A stretch of 48,548 bases of DNA from SIAF01 sp046152955 (lineage in GTDB: Bacteria > Planctomycetota > Planctomycetia > Planctomycetales > Planctomycetaceae), in NCBI GenBank assembly GCA_046152955.1, contig JBJXGA010000067.1, forward strand, positions 1-48,548, given 5' to 3'. The translations under genes were made by a program, and so were the position numbers. Below the pieces are notes generated by a model that was not told the DNA's origin, did no database searches, and saw only the letters and a list, made by a program, of their open reading frames with translations. This document shows, piece by piece, positions 34,008 to 42,650 of the stretch (positions are counted from its first letter, which is position 1; each line of letters opens with the position of its first letter).

Positions 34008-34892
34008 CTAGGCCCAGTCAAACGCCAGGTCGAGAGCGATGGCGGAGTGGGTCAGGGCGCCGGCGCTGATGCGATCGACGCCGGTTTGGGCGATCGCCTG
34101 GACGGTTTCCAGCGAGACTCCGCCGGAGGCTTCCAGTTCGACTGTGGGGGCCAGGCGCTGGCGGAATGCGACCGCTTGGCGCAGCTCCGCGCAGGTCATG
34201 TTGTCGAGGAGGACGATGTCCGGTTCTCCCGCCAGAGCGTCGGGGAGTTGGTCCAGCGTGTCGATCTCCACTTCCACCGGCGTTCCCGGCGGGGCGGATT
34301 GCCGCGCTTTTTGCACGGCGGCAGCGATCGTGTGACCTGTGCTGGAGAGTTTCCAGCCGGCCAGATGGTTGTCCTTGATGAGCACCATGTCGTACAGCCC
34401 GATGCGGTGATTTCGGCCCCCTCCCACCCGCACCGCGTATTTCTCCAGCACCCGCCAGCCGGGATGCGTTTTGCGCGTGTCGTAGATTCCTGCTCGCGTC
34501 CCGGCAACGGCTTCCACGTACTTTCGCGTCAGGCTGGCAATGCCAGAAAGGTGCGTCAAAAAATTGAGGGCCGTTCGCTCGGCGGCCAGCAGCGACCGCA
34601 AGTTTCCCGCAACCTGGGCCACGACCAAACCGCGTTCCAGGTGCGCCCCATCCGATTGGAATATGGTCAGCGTCAGTTGCGGATCGAAGGCTGTCAAAAC
34701 CTGCTTTGCGATCGGGAGTCCCGCGAGCACTCCCGTTTCGCGCGCTACGATGGAGACTCTGCCGGTCTCTGACTCGCCAATCAGGGCTTGAGTGGTCAGA
34801 TCGCCAGCGTCCCCCAGGTCTTCGCGCAGCGCCAGCTCAATCAACGCGGCGGCGGCCAAGGTTTCAGCGTCGGTCCAGAGAGGGTCGGACAT
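34008..34892 (-). CDS. nadC: Nicotinate-nucleotide pyrophosphorylase (carboxylating)
   Basis: The product has 294 residues, normal length. NadC makes nicotinate mononucleotide from quinolinate and PRPP in de novo NAD synthesis. The N-terminal block is ALREDLGDAGDLTTQAL. The conserved NFLTHLSGIASLTRKYV, the substrate-binding DTRKTHPGWRVLEKYAV with RVGGGRNHRIGLYDMVLIKD (separate blocks) and the late VELEASGGVSLETV are all clear. The family usually has DTRKTTPG; here it is DTRKTHPG, a common variant. It stands alone, with no nadA or nadB nearby. Confidence 0.97.
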   Translation of the reverse strand: MSDPLWTDAETLAAAALIELALREDLGDAGDLTTQALIGESETGRVSIVARETGVLAGLPIAKQVLTAFDPQLTLTIFQSDGAHLERGLVVAQVAGNLRSLLAAERTALNFLTHLSGIASLTRKYVEAVAGTRAGIYDTRKTHPGWRVLEKYAVRVGGGRNHRIGLYDMVLIKDNHLAGWKLSSTGHTIAAAVQKARQSAPPGTPVEVEIDTLDQLPDALAGEPDIVLLDNMTCAELRQAVAFRQRLAPTVELEASGGVSLETVQAIAQTGVDRISAGALTHSAIALDLAFDWA

Positions 34893-35055
34893 ATGGGGGT
34901 TTGGTTGCGGGTGCCGTGCTCAATGTCTCGAAATCCCCGCTTTCAAAAACTGTGGGCACTGAGCCGATCGAGAACACATGGTGGACGGAGTTCACCAATT
35001 TTAACGTCTCCTTCCAGCCGAGAGTATCGTGGGTGTGATGAAAACTCGGTGTTGA

Positions 35056-35955
35056 TCAAGCCCCTTGGGTTGGCCGCAGACGCGCGTCGATCCAGTCGGG
35101 ATCGACGAATTTTTGCAGCAGCCAGCGCAGGTTCGCCTCGGCCCCCTGAAGATCGACGAGTGCGACCTCGGAGATGGAGGTCTCGCCGGCGGCCCCCCCG
35201 CGCAGTCCGTGCATCGTCAACAATACCGGAACGCGACGTTGTCGGACGAGATCATTGAACCGGTCCTGAACTCGCCGCGCCCAAACGACCCCAAACACGT
35301 CCTGAAAATCGAACCAGACCCGATCCAGGGGATGCGTGTTGCCGGACTTTCGTTGCCGCTGGCTCCGTCGCGACTGCCAAAGCCCCCACCAACCGGCGGC
35401 ACTCAGGAGCAACGTGGCCCAGTGGCGGGCGTCCGGCGGGCCAGGAAGCCGCGCCGCGGTGGCGGGGCAGAGTGAACCGGCCAGCAGTCCCAAACTCGCC
35501 ATCCACAGGAGCGACGGAATTGTGTGCCGCAAGCCCAGGAAGTTTCCCGCTCCCATCAGGAGCAACAGGGCATAACCCGCCAGCACCGGGCTTTCGATAT
35601 TCCATTCCCGCGGTGGTTGGAACCGGGGGAATGCCGAAGCCGCTGGCCAGGCGAAGATCAGGACCAGCGGCAGCAACACAAACCACGGCCAGGCGCGATG
35701 AATCGGACGCCGCGCTCCCAGGACGGCGATCGGCGGGACCAGCATCACCACCGCCACGGCGTACCACACGACCGCCAGCGCCCCATCTCCCAGGCAATTC
35801 GCCAGCGAAAGTCCCCCGGCAATTCCCCAGAGCATCCATGCCAAGCAGGCGGTTGTGCCGGCGGTGGTGAGAGTGGTTCCCTGGAGAGCGATCCGCCAAT
35901 TCCACAAGACAGGCAGCAGGCTCCCCCAGGCCAGGAGGGCAAGCGCGGTCAGCAT
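35056..35955 (-). CDS. Conserved multi-pass membrane protein of unknown function
   Basis: The product has 299 residues from ATG 35955, with GAGG 5 bp upstream; a GTG two codons earlier is possible. About seven hydrophobic segments span residues 1-200. A soluble C-terminal segment of about 90 residues follows, beginning LDRVWFDFQDVFGVVWARRV and including QDRFNDLVRQRRVPVLLTMH. Its well-ordered composition suggests a real domain rather than a tail. I do not recognise a characterised family. The genome neighbours give no functional hint. It is divergent from the cysteine-rich protein gene, with 355 bp between. Confidence 0.72.
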   Translation of the reverse strand: MLTALALLAWGSLLPVLWNWRIALQGTTLTTAGTTACLAWMLWGIAGGLSLANCLGDGALAVVWYAVAVVMLVPPIAVLGARRPIHRAWPWFVLLPLVLIFAWPAASAFPRFQPPREWNIESPVLAGYALLLLMGAGNFLGLRHTIPSLLWMASLGLLAGSLCPATAARLPGPPDARHWATLLLSAAGWWGLWQSRRSQRQRKSGNTHPLDRVWFDFQDVFGVVWARRVQDRFNDLVRQRRVPVLLTMHGLRGGAAGETSISEVALVDLQGAEANLRWLLQKFVDPDWIDARLRPTQGA

Positions 35956-36310
35956 CGCCACCTCGCCCGAAAGGTTTGAGCGACGATTCGGGCGGGGGAT
36001 CCCCCCCGCCGGGAGGTCGTATTATGACCTTTGTCACGAGGGTGCCGGATGTAACTTGCGTCCGAAAGCCACATCCCGCGCATCATCGGCACAACCCTTT
36101 CACCGCGGCTTGAAGTCGATAACAGTTCCCGGTTTGCCGTCATGCTTGCCAAAGGCTCTGGACGAAAAATAGGTGCAGAAAATCCCGCGTCGCAATCGTA
36201 TCTGATGGCCACTTGCCGTGCATCCAGACGGCAAAACGCAAATCGCCGTCGGGATTTCCGGGTTCGCCTCAGTCCCCGAATGACCAACATCTTTCCAGGA
36301 GAAGCCCATA
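35956..36310. promoter_or_regulatory. Divergent leader region with two dyads
   Basis: This region separates the divergent membrane-protein and cysteine-rich genes. It holds a strong hairpin GGCGGGGG-ATCC-CCCCCGCC (35991-36010), close to the leftward start. A weaker dyad TTGCCGT...ACGGCAA (36213-36219 and 36228-36234) lies about 80 bp before the rightward start. Either could be an operator or leader structure. No confident -35/-10 elements were found. Confidence 0.4.
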
Positions 36311-36709
36311 ATGAAGTGGACGACTTTGACCGCTGCCGTTCTGTTCTGTTGTGCCGCCGCCACGCAAGCGGTGGCTGACCATGGCTGCTGCGCGCCGGCT
36401 CCCGTGAGCTGCGCCGCTCCCGCGGCTGTTTCTTGCGCGCCGACGTGCGCCGCCCCCGTGGCGTCGTGCTGCAACACCGGCTGCAACACCGGCTGCAATA
36501 GCTGCTGCAAGCCCAAGTGCTGCAAGATTCGGATGCCCAAAATTCGTTGCTGCAAGCCCAAGTGCTGCAAGACCCGTTGCTGCAGCAATAGCTGCGGTGG
36601 CTGCGGTTCGGTTGCCCCGACCTGCGCCGCTCCGGCTGGTTGCGGATCCAACGGCTGCGGTTCGGTTGCCCCGACCTGCGCCGCTCCCGCTGCGAGCTGC
36701 TGCCACTAA
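36311..36709 (+). CDS. Cysteine-rich secreted protein
   Basis: The product has 132 residues, with AGGAG 9 bp before ATG. A signal peptide covers residues 1-22 (MKWTTLTAAVLFCCAAATQA). The mature part has 27 cysteines in about 110 residues, many as CC pairs. It has three zones: Ala/Pro/Cys (CAAPAAVSCAPTCAAPVASC), a basic Lys/Arg-Cys core (CCKPKCCKIRMPKIRCCKPK), and a Gly/Cys end with two near-identical GCGSVAPTCAAPA units. Possible roles are metal binding or disulphide cross-linking in the proteinaceous planctomycete envelope, which is known to be cysteine-rich; both are inference. A strong hairpin terminator follows 17 bp after the stop, so it is monocistronic. Confidence 0.85.
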   Translation: MKWTTLTAAVLFCCAAATQAVADHGCCAPAPVSCAAPAAVSCAPTCAAPVASCCNTGCNTGCNSCCKPKCCKIRMPKIRCCKPKCCKTRCCSNSCGGCGSVAPTCAAPAGCGSNGCGSVAPTCAAPAASCCH

Positions 36710-36726
36710 TTGTTGAGTGACTGCTT

Positions 36727-36761
36727 CCGGGTTACGGCCTCGCGGCCGTAACCCGGCTTTT
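36727..36761 (+). terminator. Rho-independent terminator of the cysteine-rich gene
   Basis: The stem CCGGGTTACGGCC (36727-36739) pairs perfectly with GGCCGTAACCCGG (36744-36756) around the loop TCGC, and CTTTT follows. It is 13 bp, GC-rich and correctly placed 17 bp after the stop. It is the clearest terminator in the window. Confidence 0.82.
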
Positions 36762-36852
36762 CCATCCGCTTCCCCGCTTCATTGCGGTTTCGAATAAATC
36801 TGCGAACGTCTTCCCTGAAGAGGAGCATCGACCGAGCCGGTGGGCCGCATCG

Positions 36853-37716
36853 TCACTGATGCGGCTTCCCGGCTCGTCGGTGTTTTCCGCGTGCCCCATC
36901 CGGCTTCTCGCGGGTTTCACGTTCGGCGCGCAGCAGATCGAAATGCACGCGGCCCACGTGCCACATCCATCCGGGGCCTCCTCCCGCTGCCTTGCCCCAG
37001 CGATTTCCCACCGCCTCCCCCAGGTGCCGCTCGGCGGATTCCAGGCGCTCTTCGACAAAGTCGTTGAGCCCCACGTACAGCTCGGCGTAAAAGAGCCGTT
37101 TGTCCCGTTCACCCGGTGCGATCTTCGCCAGCTTGATCCGGGCCAGCACTTCGTCCCCCGTCAACTCGCCGGCAAACAACCGGTACACGTCCGGAAAGGG
37201 CTCCCGGTCGTCCTTCTCGTACTTGAGCAACCCCTTCCGCGCTGCCTCCCGTCCGATCGCCTTGACCTGCGACAGGTAACGCCAGATGCCGTTCTCCCGG
37301 TCCACGTTGTCGAAGCTGTGATAGATTTCGAACTGGTGCGCCGCCTTCGGAAACTGCTCGGCGTAGAAATAGGCGATCCCCCGCCGCCAATGAGAGGTTT
37401 CCTGGTCCGGCTGCAACTCCACCATTTTCTCGAAATCGGCGACCGACTTGGCAAATTCCCCACGGAAGAACAACTGGTCTCCCCGACGGGAATAAAGGTC
37501 CACGCTGTTGGGGGATTTGTCGATCTCTGCCGTCAGTCGCAGGATCTCGGCATCGAGCTCTGCATGCAGCCGAGCGCGGCCCGCGTCGGTGCGGACATCG
37601 GAAACATCCTCGGCGGCGGAACAGACCGTCGCGATGGGGAAATTCGGGACTTCCCCAGCTCCGTGCCAGGCCAGCAGGGCGACCAGTGAAATGGAACAGG
37701 GGACGCTGCGACGCAT
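36853..37716 (-). CDS. Exported TPR-repeat protein
   Basis: The product has 287 residues with GGAG about 8 bp before ATG. The N-terminus is signal-like (MRRSVPCSISLVALLAWHGA) and the mature start is near AAEDVSD. TPR units follow: VDLYSRRGDQLFFRGEFAKS (VADFEKMVELQPDQ), then TSHWRRGIAYFYAEQFPKAA (HQFEIYHSFD). A later helical block is RLFYAELYVGLNDFVEERLE (SAERHLGEAV). TPRs mediate protein-protein contacts; the layout resembles NlpI-type exported TPR proteins, although no lipobox is convincing. The C-terminal tail is basic (ETREKPDGARGKHRRAGKPH). No partner is indicated. It converges on the cysteine-rich gene. Confidence 0.8.
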   Translation of the reverse strand: MRRSVPCSISLVALLAWHGAGEVPNFPIATVCSAAEDVSDVRTDAGRARLHAELDAEILRLTAEIDKSPNSVDLYSRRGDQLFFRGEFAKSVADFEKMVELQPDQETSHWRRGIAYFYAEQFPKAAHQFEIYHSFDNVDRENGIWRYLSQVKAIGREAARKGLLKYEKDDREPFPDVYRLFAGELTGDEVLARIKLAKIAPGERDKRLFYAELYVGLNDFVEERLESAERHLGEAVGNRWGKAAGGGPGWMWHVGRVHFDLLRAERETREKPDGARGKHRRAGKPHQ

Positions 37717-38165
37717 GGTGCGACTCCAGGAGGTGTTTCCGGAATGCGGGGAGATCAGGCACGTTTCCGGTGTCTCAGGGAGTCACCGGCTGGCGCGTGT
37801 GGCTGCGGCCGGAGTATAGCAAAACGGCCTTTCCGGGGGGCAGCGTGGCGGCATAGACCAGCGCCGTAGGGTGAGACCAGCTCGCCAGCTTAGAGAAGAA
37901 CAGCGCCCTCAATCCCGCAGCTCGCCTGAACCGGCCTCGCGAACGCAGGCCCACCGCGCGGAGACGCGAATGGTGGGCCTGCGCCAGCCCCTTGGTGCGC
38001 GCTTGATGTGCGGGTTCAATGCGGCGCTCCGGGCGACCCAGGACGCGTTTTCCGGCTGGCTGGTCCCACCCTATCTTTTTTTGCCGCTCCGATCCCGGTG
38101 GATGCTTGCCAAGGCCCACGCGTTTTCTTTGGACCTGGACGCTGGCAGCATCCACCACGGGGGGG
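37717..38165. other. 449-bp intergenic region with inverted repeats
   Basis: No gene is supported. It contains a perfect 11-bp inverted repeat GCAGGCCCACC (37945-37955) / GGTGGGCCTGC (37972-37982) with an inner CGCG-GAGA-CGCG hairpin. It also contains a 9-bp inverted repeat GGTGGATGC (38097-38105) / GCATCCACC (38148-38156). The first may end the leftward thioredoxin-like transcript, but there is no T-run. The TTTTTTGCCGCTC segment also seen near 12357-12370 recurs near 38084. Confidence 0.5.
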
Positions 38166-38684
38166 CTACTGCTCTTCCGCAGCGGCTTCTGCTTGCAGCG
38201 CCTTTTGGTAGTTGAGCGCTTCATGCAGAACGCGCGTGAACTCCGGCGCTCGGACGAATCCTTTAACGCTTCCCAGTTCCGTTGCGTCTGGGCTGAGAAT
38301 GACGCAGGTGGGGAGCGACGTGATCTTCAGGATTTTGGCGGCGCGCTGATCGCGGTCGTAATCCAGATGCACAGGAACAAACGCCGTGTTGATGAACGAC
38401 GCCAGTGCCGGCTGTCCCAGCGTCTGCTTTTCAAGCTGCCGACAGTAGGTGCAGTGCGCGCCGCCGAAGACCAGCAGCATCGGACGCCCTGTCTCCTGCG
38501 AGATGCGGTGGGCCGTCTTCAAGTCGGGCTGCCACTCGATCGGTTCCGTGGCGGGAGCGGTCGCCAGCGGCTTGCTTCCTGAGAGTCGGCGGATGAGCTT
38601 GGGTTTGGCGGCCTGGGTGACTGTGGCCGTCACGATCAGCACCAGAGTGGTCCAGGTGAGCAGCCGCACGCTTCGTCGATCCAT
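38166..38684 (-). CDS. Exported thioredoxin-like protein
   Basis: The product has 172 residues from ATG 38684, with GGAG 6 bp upstream; the longer frame to 38783 lacks a plausible leader. A signal peptide or anchor is present (MDRRSVRLLTWTTLVLIVTA). The thioredoxin-like fold starts at WQPDLKTAHRISQETGRPML and has the motif CTYC in FGGAHCTYCRQLEKQTL. The following FVPVHLDYDRDQRAAKILKI and the cis-proline region SLPTCVILSP are typical. It resembles the thioredoxin_7/DUF255-type proteins that reduce or isomerise periplasmic thiols. The CTYC motif differs from classical CGPC. It is divergent from the lipoprotein gene at 39096. Confidence 0.85.
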   Translation of the reverse strand: MDRRSVRLLTWTTLVLIVTATVTQAAKPKLIRRLSGSKPLATAPATEPIEWQPDLKTAHRISQETGRPMLLVFGGAHCTYCRQLEKQTLGQPALASFINTAFVPVHLDYDRDQRAAKILKITSLPTCVILSPDATELGSVKGFVRAPEFTRVLHEALNYQKALQAEAAAEEQ

Positions 38685-39095
38685 GACTGACTCCAACTCC
38701 CTCAGGAAAACACGATTCGCGGACGGCTGGTGGCACGGCGTCCATGCCGGCAAAGACACTCGACAAGGCCCCCCTACCACCATCGTCCTGGGAAAGTCCA
38801 GCGCAACAGGAATGCCAGTCTCTGCGGCAGACTTCCACGCATAGCGCCCAAATTACCGACTGCTCGCCGGCTTGGGGCGGGATGGGAACGGCAGAGCCGA
38901 CGATTTCTGCTGCGAATCCGTCAAATTCGGCAAAGTCCCCTCTGAATTGCCCAATGTGGAATCTTCTCGTTTGGGTCTGCCGGTCCCAATCCGTGTGCTA
39001 ATTTTGATCGTGGAGATTGGCTGCGTTGCCGGCGCCAGGTTTTAATTCCTGGTTGATGCGATTTGTCGGCGAACAGTCCGTGAGGTGACCGAAAC
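38685..39095. other. 411-bp divergent intergenic region
   Basis: It separates the leftward thioredoxin-like gene from the rightward lipoprotein gene and must hold both promoters. I saw no convincing promoter pair, repeat or small gene in it. The small frames here lack family features. Confidence 0.4.
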
Positions 39096-40475
39096 ATGGG
39101 CGCGAAACCGCGGGATCATCGTCGGAGACCTGGGAGAGGCGGACTGCTTCTCGTTCTGGTGTTGATCCAGGTGGGTTGCTCCCAGTTCGGCCCCCAATCC
39201 CGGTCGGCATTTCGGAGACCAGGCTGGGAAGGCCCGCTGGGAGCGCAACCTCCAATCCAATCGCGGCGGCTTCCCGAAATCACGCTGGGGCCCAGCGAAG
39301 CGACTCCGGTCCCACAGGAAGCCGATCCTGAGGAAGAATCGACCCCGATCCTCCCGGCGCCATCGGCACGTTTTCCGAAATTGCCCCATGTCGATGTCAG
39401 CGATGTCGTCGCCGGAGGGCTCGCTTTGGAGGTCGAAGCGCCCCGTCGCAAACAACTGGGAAGCTACGCCCTGTACCGCGTCACGATCCGAAACGGAGGG
39501 GACCAGCCGGCCAAGGGGGTGACCGTGCGATGCGACTTTGATGACCCGCTGGTGTTTCGCGGCAGCGACCTGCGGCGGGTGACGCAGGCATTCGACCGGC
39601 TGGAACCGGGGGAAGCCAAAGACCTGGCGCTCAGCCTGTACAGCGCGCAGCCGGGGTTGCATTGTTGCCGTTTCACAGTGGCGAGCGAACAGGAGAGCGC
39701 TTCGGTTCCCCCGCCAGCGAAGACCGTGTGCGTCGATTTCGTCTCGCGGCAATTGAGCATCGACATGTTGGGACCAACCCGCCGCACCGAAGGGAGCCGG
39801 GCTGAGTTTAACATCACGCTGGCCAATCTTTCGGTCCAGACATTGAGCAACGTGCGGGCCATCCTGACGTTTGATCAGGCTCTGGTTGCCAGAGAAGCGA
39901 GCGCCGGAGCACAGGTGGGAACTGGACGGCTGGTTTGGGAGTTGGGGACGTTGCAGCCGTTGGAATCGATCCAGCTCCAGTCGGAATTCGAGTGCCGGGG
40001 GTTGGCCCGCCGGGCGTGCGTGGGGATCGAAGTCCAGACCTCGGAACTGGCCCCCGAGCAGGATGAGACGTGTCTGGAGGTGGTTCCGGTCCCCGGCACG
40101 TTGGACTTGCGGTTGAGCGATCTCCTGGATCCGCTGACCACCGGACAGACCGGAATCTATGAAGCGACGGTCCACAACCTGGGACTTCAAGCGGCCCGCC
40201 GACTCAGTCTGGAAGCGAATCTGCCGGAACAATTGCGCCTCGTGTCGGCGACGGTGCTGGAGGGAGACCGCGACCTGCGGCTGGGGCATAAAGTCGAGGA
40301 AGGCAACGTGATCTTTGACGAATTGGACAGCCTGGCGGCGGATGCCCGATTGACGATTCGGTTGGAGGTTCAAGCGCTGACCCCCGGTTTGGCAGAGTTG
40401 ACCGTTCGGCTGACCAGTTCACTCAGCCAAACGCCCGTATTGGCGACCGAGCCGACGCTGATCGCGGACCCGTGA
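39096..40475 (+). CDS. Lipoprotein with DUF11/CARDB-like beta-sandwich repeats
   Basis: The product has 459 residues with GAGGTGA 8 bp before ATG. The basic leader and lipobox read MGAKPRDHRRRPGRGGLLLV then LVLIQVGC, so Cys28 would be lipidated. A proline-rich linker follows (residues 50-95). Three Ig-like repeats of the 'conserved repeat/DUF11 or CARDB' kind come next, marked by YRVTIRNGGDQPAKGVTVRC, FNITLANLSVQTLSNVRAIL and YEATVHNLGLQAARRLSLEA. Such repeats occur in surface proteins and probably mediate adhesion or scaffold contacts. No catalytic residues are seen. It is monocistronic. Confidence 0.8.
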   Translation: MGAKPRDHRRRPGRGGLLLVLVLIQVGCSQFGPQSRSAFRRPGWEGPLGAQPPIQSRRLPEITLGPSEATPVPQEADPEEESTPILPAPSARFPKLPHVDVSDVVAGGLALEVEAPRRKQLGSYALYRVTIRNGGDQPAKGVTVRCDFDDPLVFRGSDLRRVTQAFDRLEPGEAKDLALSLYSAQPGLHCCRFTVASEQESASVPPPAKTVCVDFVSRQLSIDMLGPTRRTEGSRAEFNITLANLSVQTLSNVRAILTFDQALVAREASAGAQVGTGRLVWELGTLQPLESIQLQSEFECRGLARRACVGIEVQTSELAPEQDETCLEVVPVPGTLDLRLSDLLDPLTTGQTGIYEATVHNLGLQAARRLSLEANLPEQLRLVSATVLEGDRDLRLGHKVEEGNVIFDELDSLAADARLTIRLEVQALTPGLAELTVRLTSSLSQTPVLATEPTLIADP

Positions 40476-40913
40476 CAGGCTGGTCACGGCGCTTCCGCAG
40501 CGCGGGTGCCTTTCAATCGAGCCGGACGGAAGCAGCCTTGCCCGATTGACAGGCATTCGACAGTGCTCCGGCGCGCCACCAGCCCGTCATAAAAACTGCG
40601 GCGTAACCACAATCTGCTCAACACCTTAGATGCCGTATGCGGAACCATCTCGCGCGGGGCACCGACGATGGCACACAACTTGCCTCTTCTAATCGGCAGT
40701 TGAACGGGTCTGTCCACGAAAGTCTCTTCTCAGAGAATTCCGGCGGATCGCCGTCTGTTCACCAAGGGTAGTCCGATTGGAAGTCTAGCCGGAACGGCAT
40801 TTTGTCCGAACCGGGCGAGCGCCTATTCTTCCAATCGGCTACTCTTTGGGGACGGGGGCGCGGAGCCGACTCTTCCCACCCGGCTTCCCTCAGCGTTGCT
40901 AACCCTCTGCCGC
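40476..40913. other. 438-bp region between convergent genes, with an imperfect inverted repeat
   Basis: No gene is accepted; a 77-codon minus frame (40484-40717) has no family features. Near the right end, GTAGTCCGATTGGAAG (40768-40783) pairs with CTTCCAATCGGCTAC (40828-40842) with one bulged base, leaving a 44-nt loop. It may terminate transcripts from one or both sides. Confidence 0.45.
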
Positions 40914-42275
40914 TCAGCGCCCCTTCAGGTCATAGACTTGAAGCAAATCCTGATCGCGCAAGAACAGCTTCCCGCCGCAGACGACCGGATACGTCCAGGC
41001 GGAACTTTGGCTTCGATTCGGGGGGGAAAAACGTCCCAGCTCTTTGTATCCCGCGGGGGAAGCCGCGACGAGCGCCACCGGCCCCTGCTCACTCCGCACG
41101 ATGAGCAGTCCCTGGACGCAGGTCAATGAGCACTTTCCCACCGAGCGGTTCTGCCACTTCACGGTCCCCGTTTTCAGTTCCAAACAGGTTAGAATGGCGT
41201 CGTCGGCGCCATACACATGCCCTTCGTACAGAATCATGCCGCCGTGGTGGACCTTCATTTTGTTGGTCTGATAGCGCTTGCGGGCCAGCGTACGATCGTC
41301 GTTGTTGGCCAGTGCCAGCATCGCCCCTCCGGCGCCGTATCCCGACGCGGTAAACACCATCCCGTCGTCAAACAACGGGGCGCAACAGTTGGCCGTTCCA
41401 TTGGCCGAACTGTCGTCGCGCCACAGCAATAGACCATCTTCCGCGCGCAGGCTGATGACTCCGGCAGAGGTGAAGTTCACGTATTGCCGCACGCCATGCG
41501 ACTCGATTGCGATCGCCGAGGCATAGGCCGGACCATCGTTCCCGGAGGCTTCCCGTTTCCAGAGAAGGTCTCCGGTCCGTTTGTCGAGGGCGACCATCGT
41601 GGCGCCCGATCCCCCCGGCGTGCAGATCAGGCGGTCGCCGTCGATCAGGACCGACTCGCACAAGCCCCACTGGGGAACCTTCGTCCCGAACTCGCGCGTG
41701 AGGCTTTTGCGCCAAACTCCGGCGCCGGTTTCTCGTTCCAGGCACACCAGTTCTCCGGTTGCTCCCAGGGCGTAGAGCCGGTCTTCATCCAGCGTCGGCG
41801 TTCCACGCGGACCGCTGCCATAACCATTTTGATAAGTCGGGGCCAGTTCACAGTTCCATAGCTGCTCTCCGGTCGCCAGCGACAACGCCAGAACCAGTTC
41901 CCGGTCCCCCTGACTCCCCAGGGTGTAGACTGTCCCATCCGCCAGAGCGACGTTGGAGAATCCGATCCCCAGCCCCGAGAGCGTCGTCAGCAAGCGCGGG
42001 CCGGCCGCGGGCCACTTCTTGAGCAGCCCGGTCTCCTCCGCGATGTTGTCACGCCGGGGACCGAGAAACTGCGGCCAGGAAGCGTCTCCCAAGTCGATGG
42101 CCACCAGCTTCGATTTCCCCTTGTCGCGCGCCGTCCCCGGACGCGCCGACTTCTTTTTGGGATTCCCTTTTGAGCCTTGTGCGGCGACTTGGAATGAGCA
42201 ATCGGAGGAAAACCACGGCATCGCCGTCAGACTGGCCACGATCCACAACACAATTTGCAAGCGTCGTCTCTTCAT
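40914..42275 (-). CDS. PQQ-binding-like beta-propeller protein, exported
   Basis: The product has 453 residues from ATG 42275, with GGAAGG about 9 bp upstream. The leader is MKRRRLQIVLWIVASLTAMP. A lysine-rich linker is followed by SWPQFLGPRRDNIAEETGLL, the usual opening of planctomycete PQQ-like propellers. Propeller blades repeat the pattern D-G/A-x-hydrophobic-x-x-W: LSLATGEQLWNCEL, LERETGAGVWRKSL, LDKRTGDLLWKREA, LRAEDGLLLWRDDS and LELKTGTVKWQNRS. These blades usually scaffold rather than bind PQQ. No dehydrogenase residues were found, so a structural or binding role in the periplasm is likely. It is monocistronic and convergent with the lipoprotein gene. Confidence 0.87.
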   Translation of the reverse strand: MKRRRLQIVLWIVASLTAMPWFSSDCSFQVAAQGSKGNPKKKSARPGTARDKGKSKLVAIDLGDASWPQFLGPRRDNIAEETGLLKKWPAAGPRLLTTLSGLGIGFSNVALADGTVYTLGSQGDRELVLALSLATGEQLWNCELAPTYQNGYGSGPRGTPTLDEDRLYALGATGELVCLERETGAGVWRKSLTREFGTKVPQWGLCESVLIDGDRLICTPGGSGATMVALDKRTGDLLWKREASGNDGPAYASAIAIESHGVRQYVNFTSAGVISLRAEDGLLLWRDDSSANGTANCCAPLFDDGMVFTASGYGAGGAMLALANNDDRTLARKRYQTNKMKVHHGGMILYEGHVYGADDAILTCLELKTGTVKWQNRSVGKCSLTCVQGLLIVRSEQGPVALVAASPAGYKELGRFSPPNRSQSSAWTYPVVCGGKLFLRDQDLLQVYDLKGR

Positions 42276-42389
42276 CGGTCGTGTCCTTCCCGCCTGCCTC
42301 AATCCCTATGGATGGTCACTGCGACTTGCCTGCCGGGCGCCTCATCGGACGGCATAAAATCAACGGTTTGTCTCGATCTGGTACTTGTG

Positions 42390-42650
42390 TCACGACGGAT
42401 GACCGCCGCTGGCTCGGGCGGCCAGGATCGCCTGCACCAGTCCTTCGGGAAGCGGTTCGACTGGCTCACTGGTCGTTGTCTCCCACAGGACCGATTGCTC
42501 CAGCGCGATCGTCGCCTGGTACTCCTGCAAATATGTGACGCAGTCGGGGCAGACTGCCAGGTGTTCCTGGAACACGCGCGCCTGGTCGCCGGGAAGGGCC
42601 GAGGCGACGTAGTCTCCCAGGAATTCGATCAACTCGCGGCAGGTGATCAT
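42390..42650 (-). CDS. Zinc-finger anti-sigma factor
   Basis: The product has 86 residues. The N-terminus MITCRELIEFLGDYVASALP with EHLAVCPDCVTYL forms the zf-HC2 pattern: Cys4, then His-x3-Cys-x2-Cys. It usually sequesters its cognate ECF sigma and may release it on a redox or metal signal. No transmembrane segment is present, so it would act in the cytoplasm. Its start overlaps the sigma-gene stop (ATGA 42647-42650), and GGAGGTG lies upstream within the sigma gene. Co-translation with the sigma factor is expected. Confidence 0.85.
   Translation of the reverse strand: MITCRELIEFLGDYVASALPGDQARVFQEHLAVCPDCVTYLQEYQATIALEQSVLWETTTSEPVEPLPEGLVQAILAARASGGHPS

Noticed and set aside
40484..40717. 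77-codon minus-strand frame in the intergenic region
   Set aside because: No ribosome-binding site, no family features; composition looks random.
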